Source: Iamia sp963728655 (GTDB taxonomy: Bacteria > Actinomycetota > Acidimicrobiia > Acidimicrobiales > Iamiaceae). From it: DNA of 64,000 nt. Positions 16,622 to 25,669 of this stretch are shown piece by piece. Location: contig CAVSLD010000002.1 of assembly GCA_963728655.1 (NCBI GenBank), positions 496,001 to 560,000 on the forward strand, in the 5' to 3' direction. The notes beneath the pieces were generated by a model. The model saw only the letters and a list, made by a program, of their open reading frames with translations, was not told where the DNA came from and searched no databases. The stretch's first letter is position 1; every line of letters begins with the position of its first letter. A program made the translations under genes and the position numbers.

Positions 16622-18610
16622 TCAGGCGAAGCGGCCCCGGTACTCCGACGAGGCGAAGAAGAGCGAGATCAGGCGCTGGATGGAGGTGCCGGCGTCGCCC
16701 TTGTCCACCCAGAAGGCGTAGCCGCCCGGGTCCGGCGCCCGTCGCAGCAGGCCGGCGTAGGTCATGGTCACCTCGACCTGCACGCGCAGGTGGCCGATCG
16801 TGGCGGGGAGCTCGGCGATGGCCGCCACCACGTCGCCCCGGGTGGCCGTCCCGGCCGTCAACCGGGCCGCCCAGTCGGCGGCCCAGGCCCGCCCCCAGGA
16901 CCCCTGCGGCACGACGCCGGTGGCGTCGAGGTGGGCCCGGTCCACGAAGGCGCGGTCGGCCAGGCCTCCGTAGCGCGCCGCGAAGGAGGGCCGGGCCACG
17001 GCCACGCCGGCCACCGACGCGAGGGTCTGGCGGGCGCGGAGGCGGGCGGCCCAGTCGACCAGGTCGGCGTAGGCGTAGGGGTCGCCGTCGCAGATCAGCG
17101 CGAGGCGGGCGGCCGGGGCCACGACGGCACCGAACTCCTGGGAGGCGAGGAAGGCGTTGATGACCCAGGAGATGCTGCTGCCGCCGGTGAGCTTGCCCAC
17201 CCAGTAGGTGACGCCGCCCTGGTCGGCGGGGCGGCCCAGGAAGTCGATGTACTGCTGGCGCACGAGGGTCGCGGGGTCGGGGAAGGGTCGCCAGGCGCCG
17301 TCGACCGGGGGCGGCGGCGTGGACGGTCCGCCCGGTGCCCGCCGGAACAGGCCCAGGTCGGGGTACGTCGCGCCGAGGACGGTGCTGCTGCCGCCGGCCA
17401 GCCACCCGTCGACCACGGAGGCGTAGTACGAGCGGAGGTCGACCTGGACCCTGAGGTCGCCGCGCCGGTCGAGGTCGTCGAGGCGGGGCTGGGTGCCGTG
17501 CAGGCCGCCCTTCACGTTGGCCCCGATGACGAGCTGGGGTGAGGCGGTCCCGTGGTCGGTGCCGCCGGAGCCGTTGGCCCGCACGGTGCGCCCGAACTCG
17601 GAGAAGGTCATGAGGGCGACCCGGTCGCGGAAGGTGGGGGACAGGGTCGAGAAGAAGGCCTCGATGCCGGCGTCGAGGTCGTCCATGAGGGCGCCGTAGG
17701 CCCACCCCATGCCGTCGTGGAGGTCGTAGCTGCCGTGGGCCAGGGAGATCACCCGGATGCCGAGGTCGGCGTTCACCAGCCGGGCCGCGAGGGTCAGGTC
17801 CGGCACCAGGTCACCGGTGGGCAGGGCCGGCTGGTACACGGGGGCGAGGCGCTGGGCCAGGGCGATCGACGAGGCGCCGGTGTCGGCCACCAGGTCCGCC
17901 AGCCGCCCCCGGCCCGTCGTGCCCGCGCCCATGGCGCTGACGGCCGAGTACACCGACGCCATCCAGGGCTCGCTGCGGTCGGCGCCGAAGAGGTCGGCGT
18001 CGGCCCCCATGGCGGTCACCACGGAGCGGTCGCCCTTCAGGTGCAGCGGCACCGACGTCCCGATCTGGACCGCCCGCAGGCCCTGCTCGGCCTCGGGCAC
18101 GCCGTCGAGCCAGCGGCCCAGCCAGCCGCTGGTGCGGCTCGTGCCCGCGGTGCCGGCCATCCAGGTGGCGGTGGAGCTGAAGTGGCTGAGGTCGCCGGCG
18201 GTCTGGCCCACGCCCTGCACCACCGCCACCTGGCCCGCGTCCCACCGGGCCTTCAGCCTCGGGAGGCGGGGGTTGAGGCCGAGGCCGTCGGCCAGGCCGA
18301 GGGCACCCGTGACGGCCAGGTTCCCCCGCGCCGTGCGGTAGCGGGCCGAGTCGGGGTGGCTCGGCGTGGGGGCCACCATGCCGAGGCCGTCGTTGCCCCC
18401 GCCCAGCTGGAGCACCACCAGCACGCCGTCGGTGGCGCCGATCGGGGTGGCCGCAGCCGCGAGGTGGTCGGCCCACGACGGCACGAGGGCGGCGCCCACC
18501 CCGGCGGCCAGGGCGCCCTTGAGGAACGTGCGTCGGGCCACCTGCCCGGGCAGGGCCTCCGCCGGGGTGCTCAGCAGGGCCTGGATCTCGTCGTGCTCGA
18601 GGTCGTCCAT
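16622..18610 (-). CDS. DUF1501 protein with Tat signal and C-terminal DUF4214-type repeats
   Basis: A 662-residue exported protein. The Tat motif RRTFLKG (residues 26-32) is followed by a hydrophobic Ala/Gly segment. The DUF1501 body (about 55-420) belongs to the alkaline-phosphatase-like superfamily; visible conserved parts are LQLGGGNDGLGMV, the MTFSEFGRTVRANGSGGTDHG region (quoted as MTFSEFGRT and GGTDHG) and LDDLDRRGDL. A proline-rich joint leads to C-terminal DUF4214-type units (FLGRPADQGGVTYWVGKL; LLRRAPDPGGYAFWVDKG). DUF1501 and DUF1800 proteins are commonly encoded together and thought to act in the envelope. Here the partner lies 10 bases upstream in the same operon. The substrate is unknown. 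Confidence 0.85.
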   Translation of the reverse strand: MDDLEHDEIQALLSTPAEALPGQVARRTFLKGALAAGVGAALVPSWADHLAAAATPIGATDGVLVVLQLGGGNDGLGMVAPTPSHPDSARYRTARGNLAVTGALGLADGLGLNPRLPRLKARWDAGQVAVVQGVGQTAGDLSHFSSTATWMAGTAGTSRTSGWLGRWLDGVPEAEQGLRAVQIGTSVPLHLKGDRSVVTAMGADADLFGADRSEPWMASVYSAVSAMGAGTTGRGRLADLVADTGASSIALAQRLAPVYQPALPTGDLVPDLTLAARLVNADLGIRVISLAHGSYDLHDGMGWAYGALMDDLDAGIEAFFSTLSPTFRDRVALMTFSEFGRTVRANGSGGTDHGTASPQLVIGANVKGGLHGTQPRLDDLDRRGDLRVQVDLRSYYASVVDGWLAGGSSTVLGATYPDLGLFRRAPGGPSTPPPPVDGAWRPFPDPATLVRQQYIDFLGRPADQGGVTYWVGKLTGGSSISWVINAFLASQEFGAVVAPAARLALICDGDPYAYADLVDWAARLRARQTLASVAGVAVARPSFAARYGGLADRAFVDRAHLDATGVVPQGSWGRAWAADWAARLTAGTATRGDVVAAIAELPATIGHLRVQVEVTMTYAGLLRRAPDPGGYAFWVDKGDAGTSIQRLISLFFASSEYRGRFA

Positions 18611-18620
18611 GCGCGTCGCC

Positions 18621-19916
18621 TCAGGCCATCTGGAAGTCGGGGGAGAGCATGGTGAGGGCCACCAGGCCGGGGGTGACGGCCCAGCGCCGCCGGGCCGTCT
18701 GCTCGCCGGCCACGAAGGCCTCGAGGGCGGCGCGGGTGACCGGTGACGGGTCGTCGACGCCGAAGCGGTCGAGGGCCCGGCCCACGGCGTCGGCCGGGGT
18801 CAGGTCGCCGTAGCCGGCGAACACCCCGGCGTCGGAGGCCACCCAGCGGGCGTGGCCCGCGAACGAGGCCCGGCCCCAGGTGGTCGAGGTGGAGACCCAG
18901 CCCTCGTTGCCCCGCCAGCCGCCGACGTTGGGCGGCGCGTAGAGCCGCTGCCCGCATCGTTCCACCCACCACTCGGGGTGCAGCGCCGAGGACGGGAGGG
19001 CGAGGGCCCGCATGCTCGCCGCGACCCACTCGACGGGGCTGCGGACCAGCCCGGTGCGGGTGGCCGGGGCCCGGAAGTCGGGGTGGAGGAACAGGGCCCG
19101 CACCAGGGCCCGGATCGACATGCCGGAGGCCACGAAGGCCCCGGCCAGGGCGTCGAGGGTCGCCGTCGCGATGGGGGGCCCGGCGAGGAACGCCCACAGC
19201 TTGGTGGCGAGGAAGCGGGCGCAGGCCTGCTGCTGGGAGCCGCGCACGACCTCGGTGATCGTCTCGGGGCCGTCCCACGCCCTGGTGATGCCGAAGATCG
19301 TCTTGGTCCCGCCGTCGTGGCGGGCGGGGGTGAAGACGTGGGCCTCGGTGGTCCGGTCGACGGAGTGGCCGGTCCAGGCCCGGGCCATGGCGGCCACGTC
19401 GCCCTCGTCGTGGTGGCCCTGGCCGAGGAGGAAGAGCTCCATCAGCTCGCGGGCGAAGTTCTCGTTGGGCGTGCCCGCCACGTTCGTCTCGCCGTCGAGG
19501 TACACGAGCATGGCCGGGTCGACGGCCATGGCCTGGGCCAGGGTGTGGAGGTCGCCGAGGGCGAGGCGCCGGTAGGTGCCCACCTGCTTGAACACCAGCC
19601 GCGGGTACACCTTGTCGATGCTGCTGGTGAACAGGCCGTGCCAGAACAGCGTCATCTTCTCGACGATCGGCGTGGGCGAGGTGGCCATCCGGTCCATCCA
19701 GTGCTGCACCGATGCCACCCACGGCGGGTACCACTGGTCCTCGCGGTCCTCCACCGCGGCGGGGACGCTGTCGGCGGGCGCGGCCGAGGTGTCGAGCACC
19801 CGGTCGACCGCCGCGGTCCAGCTGGGCAGGGCGGCCAGGACGTCGACCTCGCTGGTGCGGGCACCGAAGCCGGCTCGCCGCAGCAGGTGGGCCGCGTCGG
19901 CCCGGGGCACGCTCAC
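18621..19916 (-). CDS. DUF1800 domain protein
   Basis: A 431-residue protein filled by DUF1800. Diagnostic pieces are AHLLRRAGFGA at the N-terminus, KMTLFWHGLFTSS, GTPNENFARELMELFLLG, and LYAPPNVGGWRGNEGW near the C-terminus. The family is almost always paired with a DUF1501 gene, as here (the stop is 10 bases before the DUF1501 start). No signal peptide is evident in this frame, so it may be exported with the Tat-bearing partner or act inside. The start is GTG 19916; a second GTG lies two codons downstream. Molecular function is not established. Confidence 0.85.
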   Translation of the reverse strand: MSVPRADAAHLLRRAGFGARTSEVDVLAALPSWTAAVDRVLDTSAAPADSVPAAVEDREDQWYPPWVASVQHWMDRMATSPTPIVEKMTLFWHGLFTSSIDKVYPRLVFKQVGTYRRLALGDLHTLAQAMAVDPAMLVYLDGETNVAGTPNENFARELMELFLLGQGHHDEGDVAAMARAWTGHSVDRTTEAHVFTPARHDGGTKTIFGITRAWDGPETITEVVRGSQQQACARFLATKLWAFLAGPPIATATLDALAGAFVASGMSIRALVRALFLHPDFRAPATRTGLVRSPVEWVAASMRALALPSSALHPEWWVERCGQRLYAPPNVGGWRGNEGWVSTSTTWGRASFAGHARWVASDAGVFAGYGDLTPADAVGRALDRFGVDDPSPVTRAALEAFVAGEQTARRRWAVTPGLVALTMLSPDFQMA

Positions 19917-20003
19917 CCCGGCCCATCGGCGGCCGCTCTCCGAGGTTGAGCACCACAGAGGGTGGTCTTCGCCGAGGAGGCCCGCGCCGGGCCCGGCCGG
20001 GGC

Positions 20004-22139
20004 TCAGCCCAGCGAGGCGGCCACCTTCTGGAGGTCCTCGGCCGAGAGGTCGCCGGCCACCGTGAAGGCCAGCTCCCCGTCGGCCGCCCAGATCGAGGGG
20101 AGGGCGGCACCGCCCGCCACCATCTGGGCCGGCACGTCGCGGAACGCCCCGCTGTCGAGGGTCACCTCCTCGGGGGTGACCTCCTGGTCCGCCCGGTCGA
20201 ACGGGTCGGTCCAGGTCTGGCCCGCCTCCACGGGGGAGGGCCGGACCGTGATGATCATCTCCTGGGGCCCGTCGGCGTAGCGGAGGGAGGCGACCTTGGC
20301 CGCCTCGTCCACGTAGGCGCCGGTGAACTCGAAGCCGTCGGGCTCGCCGGGCAGGTAGTCGGGGGTCAGGGGGGCGATGCCGGTGCGGGCCTGCACCTCG
20401 CCCAGCTGGACGGGGAGGAAGCCCAGCTCGGCCGCCGGCGGCGCGTCGGCCGGCAGCTCCTGGGTGTAGCTGGCCCCGCCGACGCCCAGCACGACGTCCC
20501 GGAAGCGGAGCTCGCGGATGGTCTCGCCCTCGCGGATCCAGGTGATCGAGATCGGCAGCAGGGTCTCGTCGTCGACCACGTAGGTCAGCTCGGTGGAGTC
20601 GTCGAGCGGACCGGTGAGGGTGCGGACGTCGCCACCGTCGGCCTCGGAGACCTCCGGCTCGTCGTCGACCTGCGTCGACAGCACCCGGGCCGCGGTGGCC
20701 AGGTCGTCGAGGGGCAGCCCGGCGCGGGGCGGGGAGGGGTCGGGACCTCCCGGCGCCACGCCCTGGTCGTTGCGGGGCGGGAAGCCGGGGATGGTGTCGC
20801 GCACCACGCCGAAGGCGGCGTCGTAGGTGGTGAGGCGATCGATCGACTCGTCGGTGAAGCGGAAGGAGCCGTCCTGGGCCGCGGTGATGGTGAGGGTCGC
20901 GTCGGTGCTCTCGCCCGCGTCGTCGACGGTGGTCTGGTCGATCGTGGCCGACCAGGTGCCCGCCTCGGCCAGGACGCCCATGCTCTGGAGGGCCACGTCG
21001 GCGGTGGAGTCGCCCCGGATCGGCGAGCGGGCGGTGGAGGCCGCGTCGTAGAGGGCGTAGACGGCGGCGGCGAGGATGGCCACGACCACCAGCACGGCGG
21101 CGACGCGCACCAGGAGGCCGGGCCAGCTGCGCCGAGCCCGCTGGCGGCCGGCCTCCTCGGCCAGCTCCTCGACCAGATCGGGCCGGCGCCGCCGGATCCG
21201 GCGCGAGGCCCGCTTCTGCACGGCGACCGGCGGGGCCTGGGCGGGCGTGAGGGCGGGCGACGGGCCGTCGGGGTCAGGCAGCGACGGTGGGGGCGCGGCG
21301 GCGACCGCGTCGCGCTCGACCTTGAGCCGCCGGCCCAGCTCCTGCCAGAACGCAGGCGTGGCCGGCTCGGGGTCGAGGCTGCCGGCCGCGTCGCCGTCCG
21401 CACCCTCTGGCTCCGGGTCGGGGGCCCCGTCCGAGAGGTCGACGACCACGTCGTGGGCCGCCGTGGCGCCCAGGGCGTCGTCGCCGGTCCCCTCTGCCCC
21501 CAGCTCGCCCGCCGCGTCCGCCTCGAGGCCCTCGTCGGCCCCGTCGACCTCGTCCGGAACCGGTGCGGGGACGTCGTCCCGGTCGTCGGCGGTGGCCGCG
21601 CCGTCGGCGCGACCCGGGGCGACCTGGTCGTCGTCCCCGCCGGCGGGATCGACCTCGGGGGCGGTGCGGGCCTCGTCGAGGCGGACGGCCACCCTGTCGG
21701 CCACGCCGTTGACGACCGGCTCGCCCACACCGAGGGCGGCGGCCACCGAGGCCACGGGCAGCTCGGCCCGGTGGACCAGGGCCCAGACGGCGCGCTCCTC
21801 GGGCCGCATGGCCGAGAGCGTGCGGGCATCGACGGTGCCGCCGAGGCGGGTGGTGCGGGTGTCGACCTGCGGGCGTCGACCGGGGGCCGGGGCCTCGCGC
21901 CGGTGCCGGCGCCGGATCTCGTGGCCGCAGGTGATCCACACGTGGTTGAGGACCATGACCACGGCGTCGTCGGGCCCCTTGCGGCGGGCCCGGTAGGCGC
22001 GCACGTAGGCCGACTGGAGGGTCGCGTCGACGTCGAGGCCCCCCAGGACCAGGTGGGCGAGGAGCCGGGCGTCGGGGTCGAGGCGCTCCAGCAGGGCGGC
22101 CCAGGCCCGGTTGCTCCCCTGGCGGGCGGCGGCCAGCAT
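20004..22139 (-). CDS. membrane-anchored sigma-factor-like protein fused to an RseB/LolA-like extracytoplasmic domain
   Basis: A 711-residue protein with an unusual order. Residues 1-155 look like a degenerate ECF sigma factor: MLAAARQGSNRAWAALLERL, a region-2-like helix ending in CGHEIRRRHRR, and a region-4-like LSAMRPEERAVWALVHRAEL then VASVAAALGVGEPVV. Residues 160-300 form a long acidic Ala/Asp/Pro linker, followed by a very basic stretch. One transmembrane helix lies at about 342-364. The outer part (365-711) contains paired beta-rich segments such as GTWSATIDQTTV and SFRFTDESIDRLTTYD and resembles RseB/LolA-type lipid-sensing folds. An envelope signal could thus be coupled directly to a transcription domain. 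ATG 22139 is chosen; an ATG at 22352 would add low-complexity Pro/Arg residues. Fold assignments are by eye. Confidence 0.65.
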   Translation of the reverse strand: MLAAARQGSNRAWAALLERLDPDARLLAHLVLGGLDVDATLQSAYVRAYRARRKGPDDAVVMVLNHVWITCGHEIRRRHRREAPAPGRRPQVDTRTTRLGGTVDARTLSAMRPEERAVWALVHRAELPVASVAAALGVGEPVVNGVADRVAVRLDEARTAPEVDPAGGDDDQVAPGRADGAATADDRDDVPAPVPDEVDGADEGLEADAAGELGAEGTGDDALGATAAHDVVVDLSDGAPDPEPEGADGDAAGSLDPEPATPAFWQELGRRLKVERDAVAAAPPPSLPDPDGPSPALTPAQAPPVAVQKRASRRIRRRRPDLVEELAEEAGRQRARRSWPGLLVRVAAVLVVVAILAAAVYALYDAASTARSPIRGDSTADVALQSMGVLAEAGTWSATIDQTTVDDAGESTDATLTITAAQDGSFRFTDESIDRLTTYDAAFGVVRDTIPGFPPRNDQGVAPGGPDPSPPRAGLPLDDLATAARVLSTQVDDEPEVSEADGGDVRTLTGPLDDSTELTYVVDDETLLPISITWIREGETIRELRFRDVVLGVGGASYTQELPADAPPAAELGFLPVQLGEVQARTGIAPLTPDYLPGEPDGFEFTGAYVDEAAKVASLRYADGPQEMIITVRPSPVEAGQTWTDPFDRADQEVTPEEVTLDSGAFRDVPAQMVAGGAALPSIWAADGELAFTVAGDLSAEDLQKVAASLG

Positions 22140-22350
22140 CCGGTCGGCGGTGGCGTCGGTGGTCGCCGCGCCCTCGCCGGGGCGCGTCCCCCACCGGCGG
22201 GTGGTGGGGGCGGTGCGGCGGGGGTGGTGGGCACGGGCGTCACCGGCGGGGTCGGGGTGGGGCCGGCTCGGGACCGCCGGTCGGTGGGGGACAGGTCCCC
22301 CCCGGGCCGATGGCTCCCGGGCGTCGGTGTCGGCAAGACTCCCTAGCACC

Positions 22351-23322
22351 ATGCCACGTCGCACCCTGCCAGCAGCGCTCATCGCCGCCGCCCTGGTCGC
22401 GCTCCTCGCCGCCTCGGCCTGCTCGCGGCCGGGGAACGACCAGGAGGCCACGGCGGGTGGCGCGGCCAGCACGGAGGGTGCCACCTCGGCGGTGGCCGGC
22501 CCCGCCCCGTCCACCACCAAGACCACCACCGCCCCGGAGACCACCGCGCCGCCCACGACGGCGGCGCCGACCACCACCACCGCCCCGCCACCCCCGCCGG
22601 CGCCGACCACCACCACCGCCCCGCCACCTCCTCCGGTGGAGGTGGGTGACCTCCAGCGGGGCGCGGAGGGCGAGCGCACCCTGGCGGTGCAGCAGGCCCT
22701 GGCCGCCCAGGCCTACGACCCGGGCGCGGCCGACGGCCAGTTCGGCCTCAAGACCACCATGGCGGTGTGGGCCTTCCAGGCCCTCCACGGGATGGCCCCG
22801 GACGGCATCGTCACCGCCGAGGTCGAGGCCGCCATCCTCGCCGGCAGCCCGCAGCCGATGCTCCGACCCGACCTGGGCCCGACCCACACCGAGGTCGACC
22901 TCGACCGCCAGGTCCTCCTGGTGTGGGGCGACGGCGCCCTCGAGCTGGTCACCCACGTCTCCAGCGGCTCGGGCGTGGCCTACTGCGAGGACGGCCACTG
23001 CGGCGACGCGGTGACCCCCGTGGGCGACTACCACTACCAGCGCCGCATCGCGGGGGAGCGCCACGCCCCCCTGGGCGTCCTCTACAGCCCCGTCTACTTC
23101 AACGGCGGCATCGCCGTGCACGGTGCCCCGTCGGTGCCCGACCACCCGGCGTCGCACGGCTGCGTGCGCATCCCGATGCACGTCTCGTCGTACTTCCAGG
23201 GCCTGGTGGCCGACGGCGAGGCCATCGCCACCTTCCGCAGCGGTGGGGGACCGTCGGTCGCGGTGGCCCCCGGCGGCGCCCCCGCGGCGCCGCCCCCGGC
23301 CGGCGCCGAGAACGGCGGCTGA
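22351..23322 (+). CDS. lipoprotein L,D-transpeptidase with peptidoglycan-binding domain
   Basis: A 323-residue exported protein. The signal peptide ends in a lipobox-like LAASAC, so it is probably lipid-anchored. A Thr/Pro linker (about 45-95) spans the wall. A PG-binding_1 domain follows (LQRGAEGERTLAVQQALAAQ; GQFGLKTTMAVWAFQ), then a YkuD catalytic domain with the HGAPSVPDHPASHGCVRI active site, Cys271 being the nucleophile. It would form 3-3 crosslinks or attach proteins to peptidoglycan. ATG 22351 shares its CATG with the mirror-image ATG of the divergent sigma-like gene. The zinc-peptidase gene starts one base after its stop, so the two form an operon. Confidence 0.9.
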   Translation: MPRRTLPAALIAAALVALLAASACSRPGNDQEATAGGAASTEGATSAVAGPAPSTTKTTTAPETTAPPTTAAPTTTTAPPPPPAPTTTTAPPPPPVEVGDLQRGAEGERTLAVQQALAAQAYDPGAADGQFGLKTTMAVWAFQALHGMAPDGIVTAEVEAAILAGSPQPMLRPDLGPTHTEVDLDRQVLLVWGDGALELVTHVSSGSGVAYCEDGHCGDAVTPVGDYHYQRRIAGERHAPLGVLYSPVYFNGGIAVHGAPSVPDHPASHGCVRIPMHVSSYFQGLVADGEAIATFRSGGGPSVAVAPGGAPAAPPPAGAENGG

Positions 23323-23323
23323 C

Positions 23324-24805
23324 GTGGTCGACACCGGACCACGGACCCCCGGCGACGGCCTGTCGGTCGGCGGTGCGACCTACCCCCCGGGGCCGCCGGA
23401 CCGCTGGCCCGCCTGGGTCCCGCCCCTGCCCGCCCGGCCCGGCTCGGTCGGCGCCGGGGGACCGACCGGAGGGCCCGGCGGCCCACCCGACCGCCGCCGC
23501 GCCGGCCTGGTCGCGGCGGCCGCCGCCGTCGTCCTGCTGGTCGTGGTGGGGGCGGTGGCCCTGGCCACCCGCGGAGGAGGCGACGACACGGCCGCGGACA
23601 CGACCACCTCGACGTCGGAGAGCACCACCAGCGCGGTGCCCACCCTGCCCAGCCAGCCCTCGATCCCGGGCCTGGACCCGACCGACCCCGGGCTCGACCC
23701 GTCCGACGACGCCCAGCCCCTCGCCGACGTCCTCCCCGGGCTGATCGACTTCGTGGAGCAGGCCCGGGGCCACGCCTTCCGCACCGACCCGGTGGTCGAG
23801 CCCCTCCCGGAGGACGAGTTCCTCGACCGGTTCCGATCGGCCTCGGCCGGCGACGAGGACCAGCTGCGGGAGGCGGGGGTGGCCCAGCGGGCCCTGGGGA
23901 TCCTCGATCCCGACAGCGACCCCGTGGCCATCCAGGACGACCTGGGCGAGCAGGGCGTGCTGGGGTTCTACGACCCCGAGAGCGAGGAGCTGGTGGTCCG
24001 GGGCGACGAGATCACCCCCTACGTCGAGACGATCATCGTCCACGAGCTCACCCACGCCCTCGACGACCAGTACGTCGACCTGGAGCAGGCCGACGGCCTG
24101 GCCGACCGGCCCGACGAGTCCGGCTTCGGCTTCCTCGCCCTCACCGAGGGCACCGCCCGCCACGTGCAGGTGGCCTACGAGGACCAGCTCAGCCCGGACG
24201 AGGTGCTCTCGGCCCAGATCGAGTCGCTCACCTCCCAGCTGGGCGGCGCCGGGTCGACCTCGGACCCCCTGCCCCTGCCGTTCAGCGTGGCCACCCAGCT
24301 CCCCTACGGGAACGGGGCCGAGCTGGTCGACGCCCTGGTCGACGGGGGTGGCACGGCCGCCATCGACGCCGCCTACGAGGCGCCCCCCACCACCAGCGAG
24401 CAGGTCCTCGACCCCGCCGCCTACGAGGCGTCCGAGCCCGCCACCGCGGTGTCGGCCCCGTCGGCCGACGGCCCGGTCGCCGACGAGGGGGCCTTCGGGG
24501 CCGTCGACCTGCGGATCCTGCAGGTCGTGGCCGACCCCACCAGCGCCACCGACCTCCTCGAGCAGACCGGGGCGGTGTCGCCCACCATCGCCGTCGACCC
24601 GCTCGACGGCTTCGGGGGCGGCCAGTACGTCTCCTGGGAGCAGGGCGGCCAGGCCTGCATCCGCTTCACCGTGGTCGGCGACAGCGCCGTCGGCGCCGGC
24701 CAGGTGGTCGACATCGTGCAGGCGTGGGCCGGGGCCGTGGGCGGTGCCACCGTGGTGCCGGCGGGCGGCGGGGCCGGCGGCGTCACCGCCACCCGCTGCG
24801 CCTGA
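23324..24805 (+). CDS. membrane-anchored zinc metallopeptidase-like protein
   Basis: A 493-residue protein with a cytoplasmic Pro/Gly-rich N-terminus (about 1-62), one transmembrane helix (about 63-85) and a Thr/Ser linker. The outer domain carries HELTH (residues 240-244) in IIVHELTHALDDQY, a gluzincin-type zinc motif. LTEGTARHVQ downstream supplies a plausible glutamate ligand. It is therefore likely a cell-surface peptidase or a relative. GTG 23324 begins one base after the transpeptidase stop, implying coupled expression. The exact family is not recognised; a maturation or turnover role for wall proteins is an inference from the neighbour. Confidence 0.75.
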   Translation: MVDTGPRTPGDGLSVGGATYPPGPPDRWPAWVPPLPARPGSVGAGGPTGGPGGPPDRRRAGLVAAAAAVVLLVVVGAVALATRGGGDDTAADTTTSTSESTTSAVPTLPSQPSIPGLDPTDPGLDPSDDAQPLADVLPGLIDFVEQARGHAFRTDPVVEPLPEDEFLDRFRSASAGDEDQLREAGVAQRALGILDPDSDPVAIQDDLGEQGVLGFYDPESEELVVRGDEITPYVETIIVHELTHALDDQYVDLEQADGLADRPDESGFGFLALTEGTARHVQVAYEDQLSPDEVLSAQIESLTSQLGGAGSTSDPLPLPFSVATQLPYGNGAELVDALVDGGGTAAIDAAYEAPPTTSEQVLDPAAYEASEPATAVSAPSADGPVADEGAFGAVDLRILQVVADPTSATDLLEQTGAVSPTIAVDPLDGFGGGQYVSWEQGGQACIRFTVVGDSAVGAGQVVDIVQAWAGAVGGATVVPAGGGAGGVTATRCA

Positions 24806-24836
24806 GCGCCCCGGACCGGCCCGCCCGGGCCGTGCC

Positions 24837-24842
24837 TAGGGT
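24837..24842 (+). promoter_or_regulatory. -10 element for the SDR, leaderless spacing
   Basis: TAGGGT is separated by GCGGCC (6 bases) from ATG 24849. The same hexamer at the same 6-base spacing precedes the genes at 40596 and 61255. Confidence 0.55.
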
Positions 24843-24848
24843 GCGGCC

Positions 24849-25637
24849 ATGAGCGCCGTCGCCCCCGCCCTCGATCCCCTCGCCCCGTTCCGCCTCGACG
24901 GCCGCACCGCGGTGGTCACCGGGGCGTCGGCCGGCCTCGGCGCCCGGTTCGCCCGCGTCCTGCACGGGGCCGGGGCGACGGTGGTGGTGGCGGCCCGCCG
25001 GGTCGACCGCCTCGAGGGGCTGGCCGCCGAGCTCGGTGACCGGGTGGTCCCGGTGGCCTGCGACGTGACCGTCGAGGACGACGTGGTGCACCTGGCCGAC
25101 ACCGGGGCCGAGGTGGCCGGAGGCGCGGTCGACGTGCTGGTGAACAACGCCGGCATCGGCGACCCCCAGCCCGCCGAGACCGAACCCATGGCCACCTTCC
25201 GCGCGGTCGTCGACGTCAACCTGCACGGCCTGTTCCGCCTCACCCAGCTGGTGGCCGGGCCCATGATCGAGGCCCGGCGGGGAGCGGTCGTCAACGTGGC
25301 CTCCATGCTCGGCCAGGTGGCCGCCACCCCGATCAAGCAGGCCTCCTACTGCGCCTCCAAGGGGGCGGTGGTCAACCTGACCCGGGAGCTGGGCTGCCAG
25401 TGGGCCCGCAAGGGAGTCCGGGTCAACGCCCTGGCCCCGGGCTGGTTCGCCAGCGAGATGACCGCCGCCATGTGGGACGACGAGTCCTCGCAGCGCTTCG
25501 TCGACTCGACCTGCCCCATGGGCCGCAAGGGTGAGCCCCAGGAGCTCGACGGGGCCCTCCTCTTCCTGGCGTCGGATGCCTCCAGCTACGTCACCGGCCA
25601 GACCCTCACCGTGGACGGGGGCTGGACCGCCCGCTGA
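24849..25637 (+). CDS. short-chain dehydrogenase/reductase
   Basis: A 262-residue classical SDR. The cofactor loop TGASAGLG (24-31), NNAG (99-102), and the catalytic residues Ser152, Tyr167 and Lys171 (YCASK) are all in place. PGWFASEMTAAM and the C-terminal YVTGQTLTVDGGW are typical. It oxidises or reduces a hydroxyl/keto group with NAD(P)H; an N-terminal extension of about 18 residues (LDPLAPFRLDGRTAVVTG) is common in gluconate- and sorbitol-type relatives. Expressed from its own promoter. Substrate unknown. Confidence 0.9.
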   Translation: MSAVAPALDPLAPFRLDGRTAVVTGASAGLGARFARVLHGAGATVVVAARRVDRLEGLAAELGDRVVPVACDVTVEDDVVHLADTGAEVAGGAVDVLVNNAGIGDPQPAETEPMATFRAVVDVNLHGLFRLTQLVAGPMIEARRGAVVNVASMLGQVAATPIKQASYCASKGAVVNLTRELGCQWARKGVRVNALAPGWFASEMTAAMWDDESSQRFVDSTCPMGRKGEPQELDGALLFLASDASSYVTGQTLTVDGGWTAR

Positions 25638-25669
25638 CCGGTCCGCCGCCCCACCCGGAGGGGGGCCGC

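Noticed and set aside
22140..22350. N-terminal extension of the sigma-like protein to ATG 22352
   Set aside because: The added residues are Pro/Arg/His-rich without conserved features, and the space is needed as a promoter for two divergent genes.
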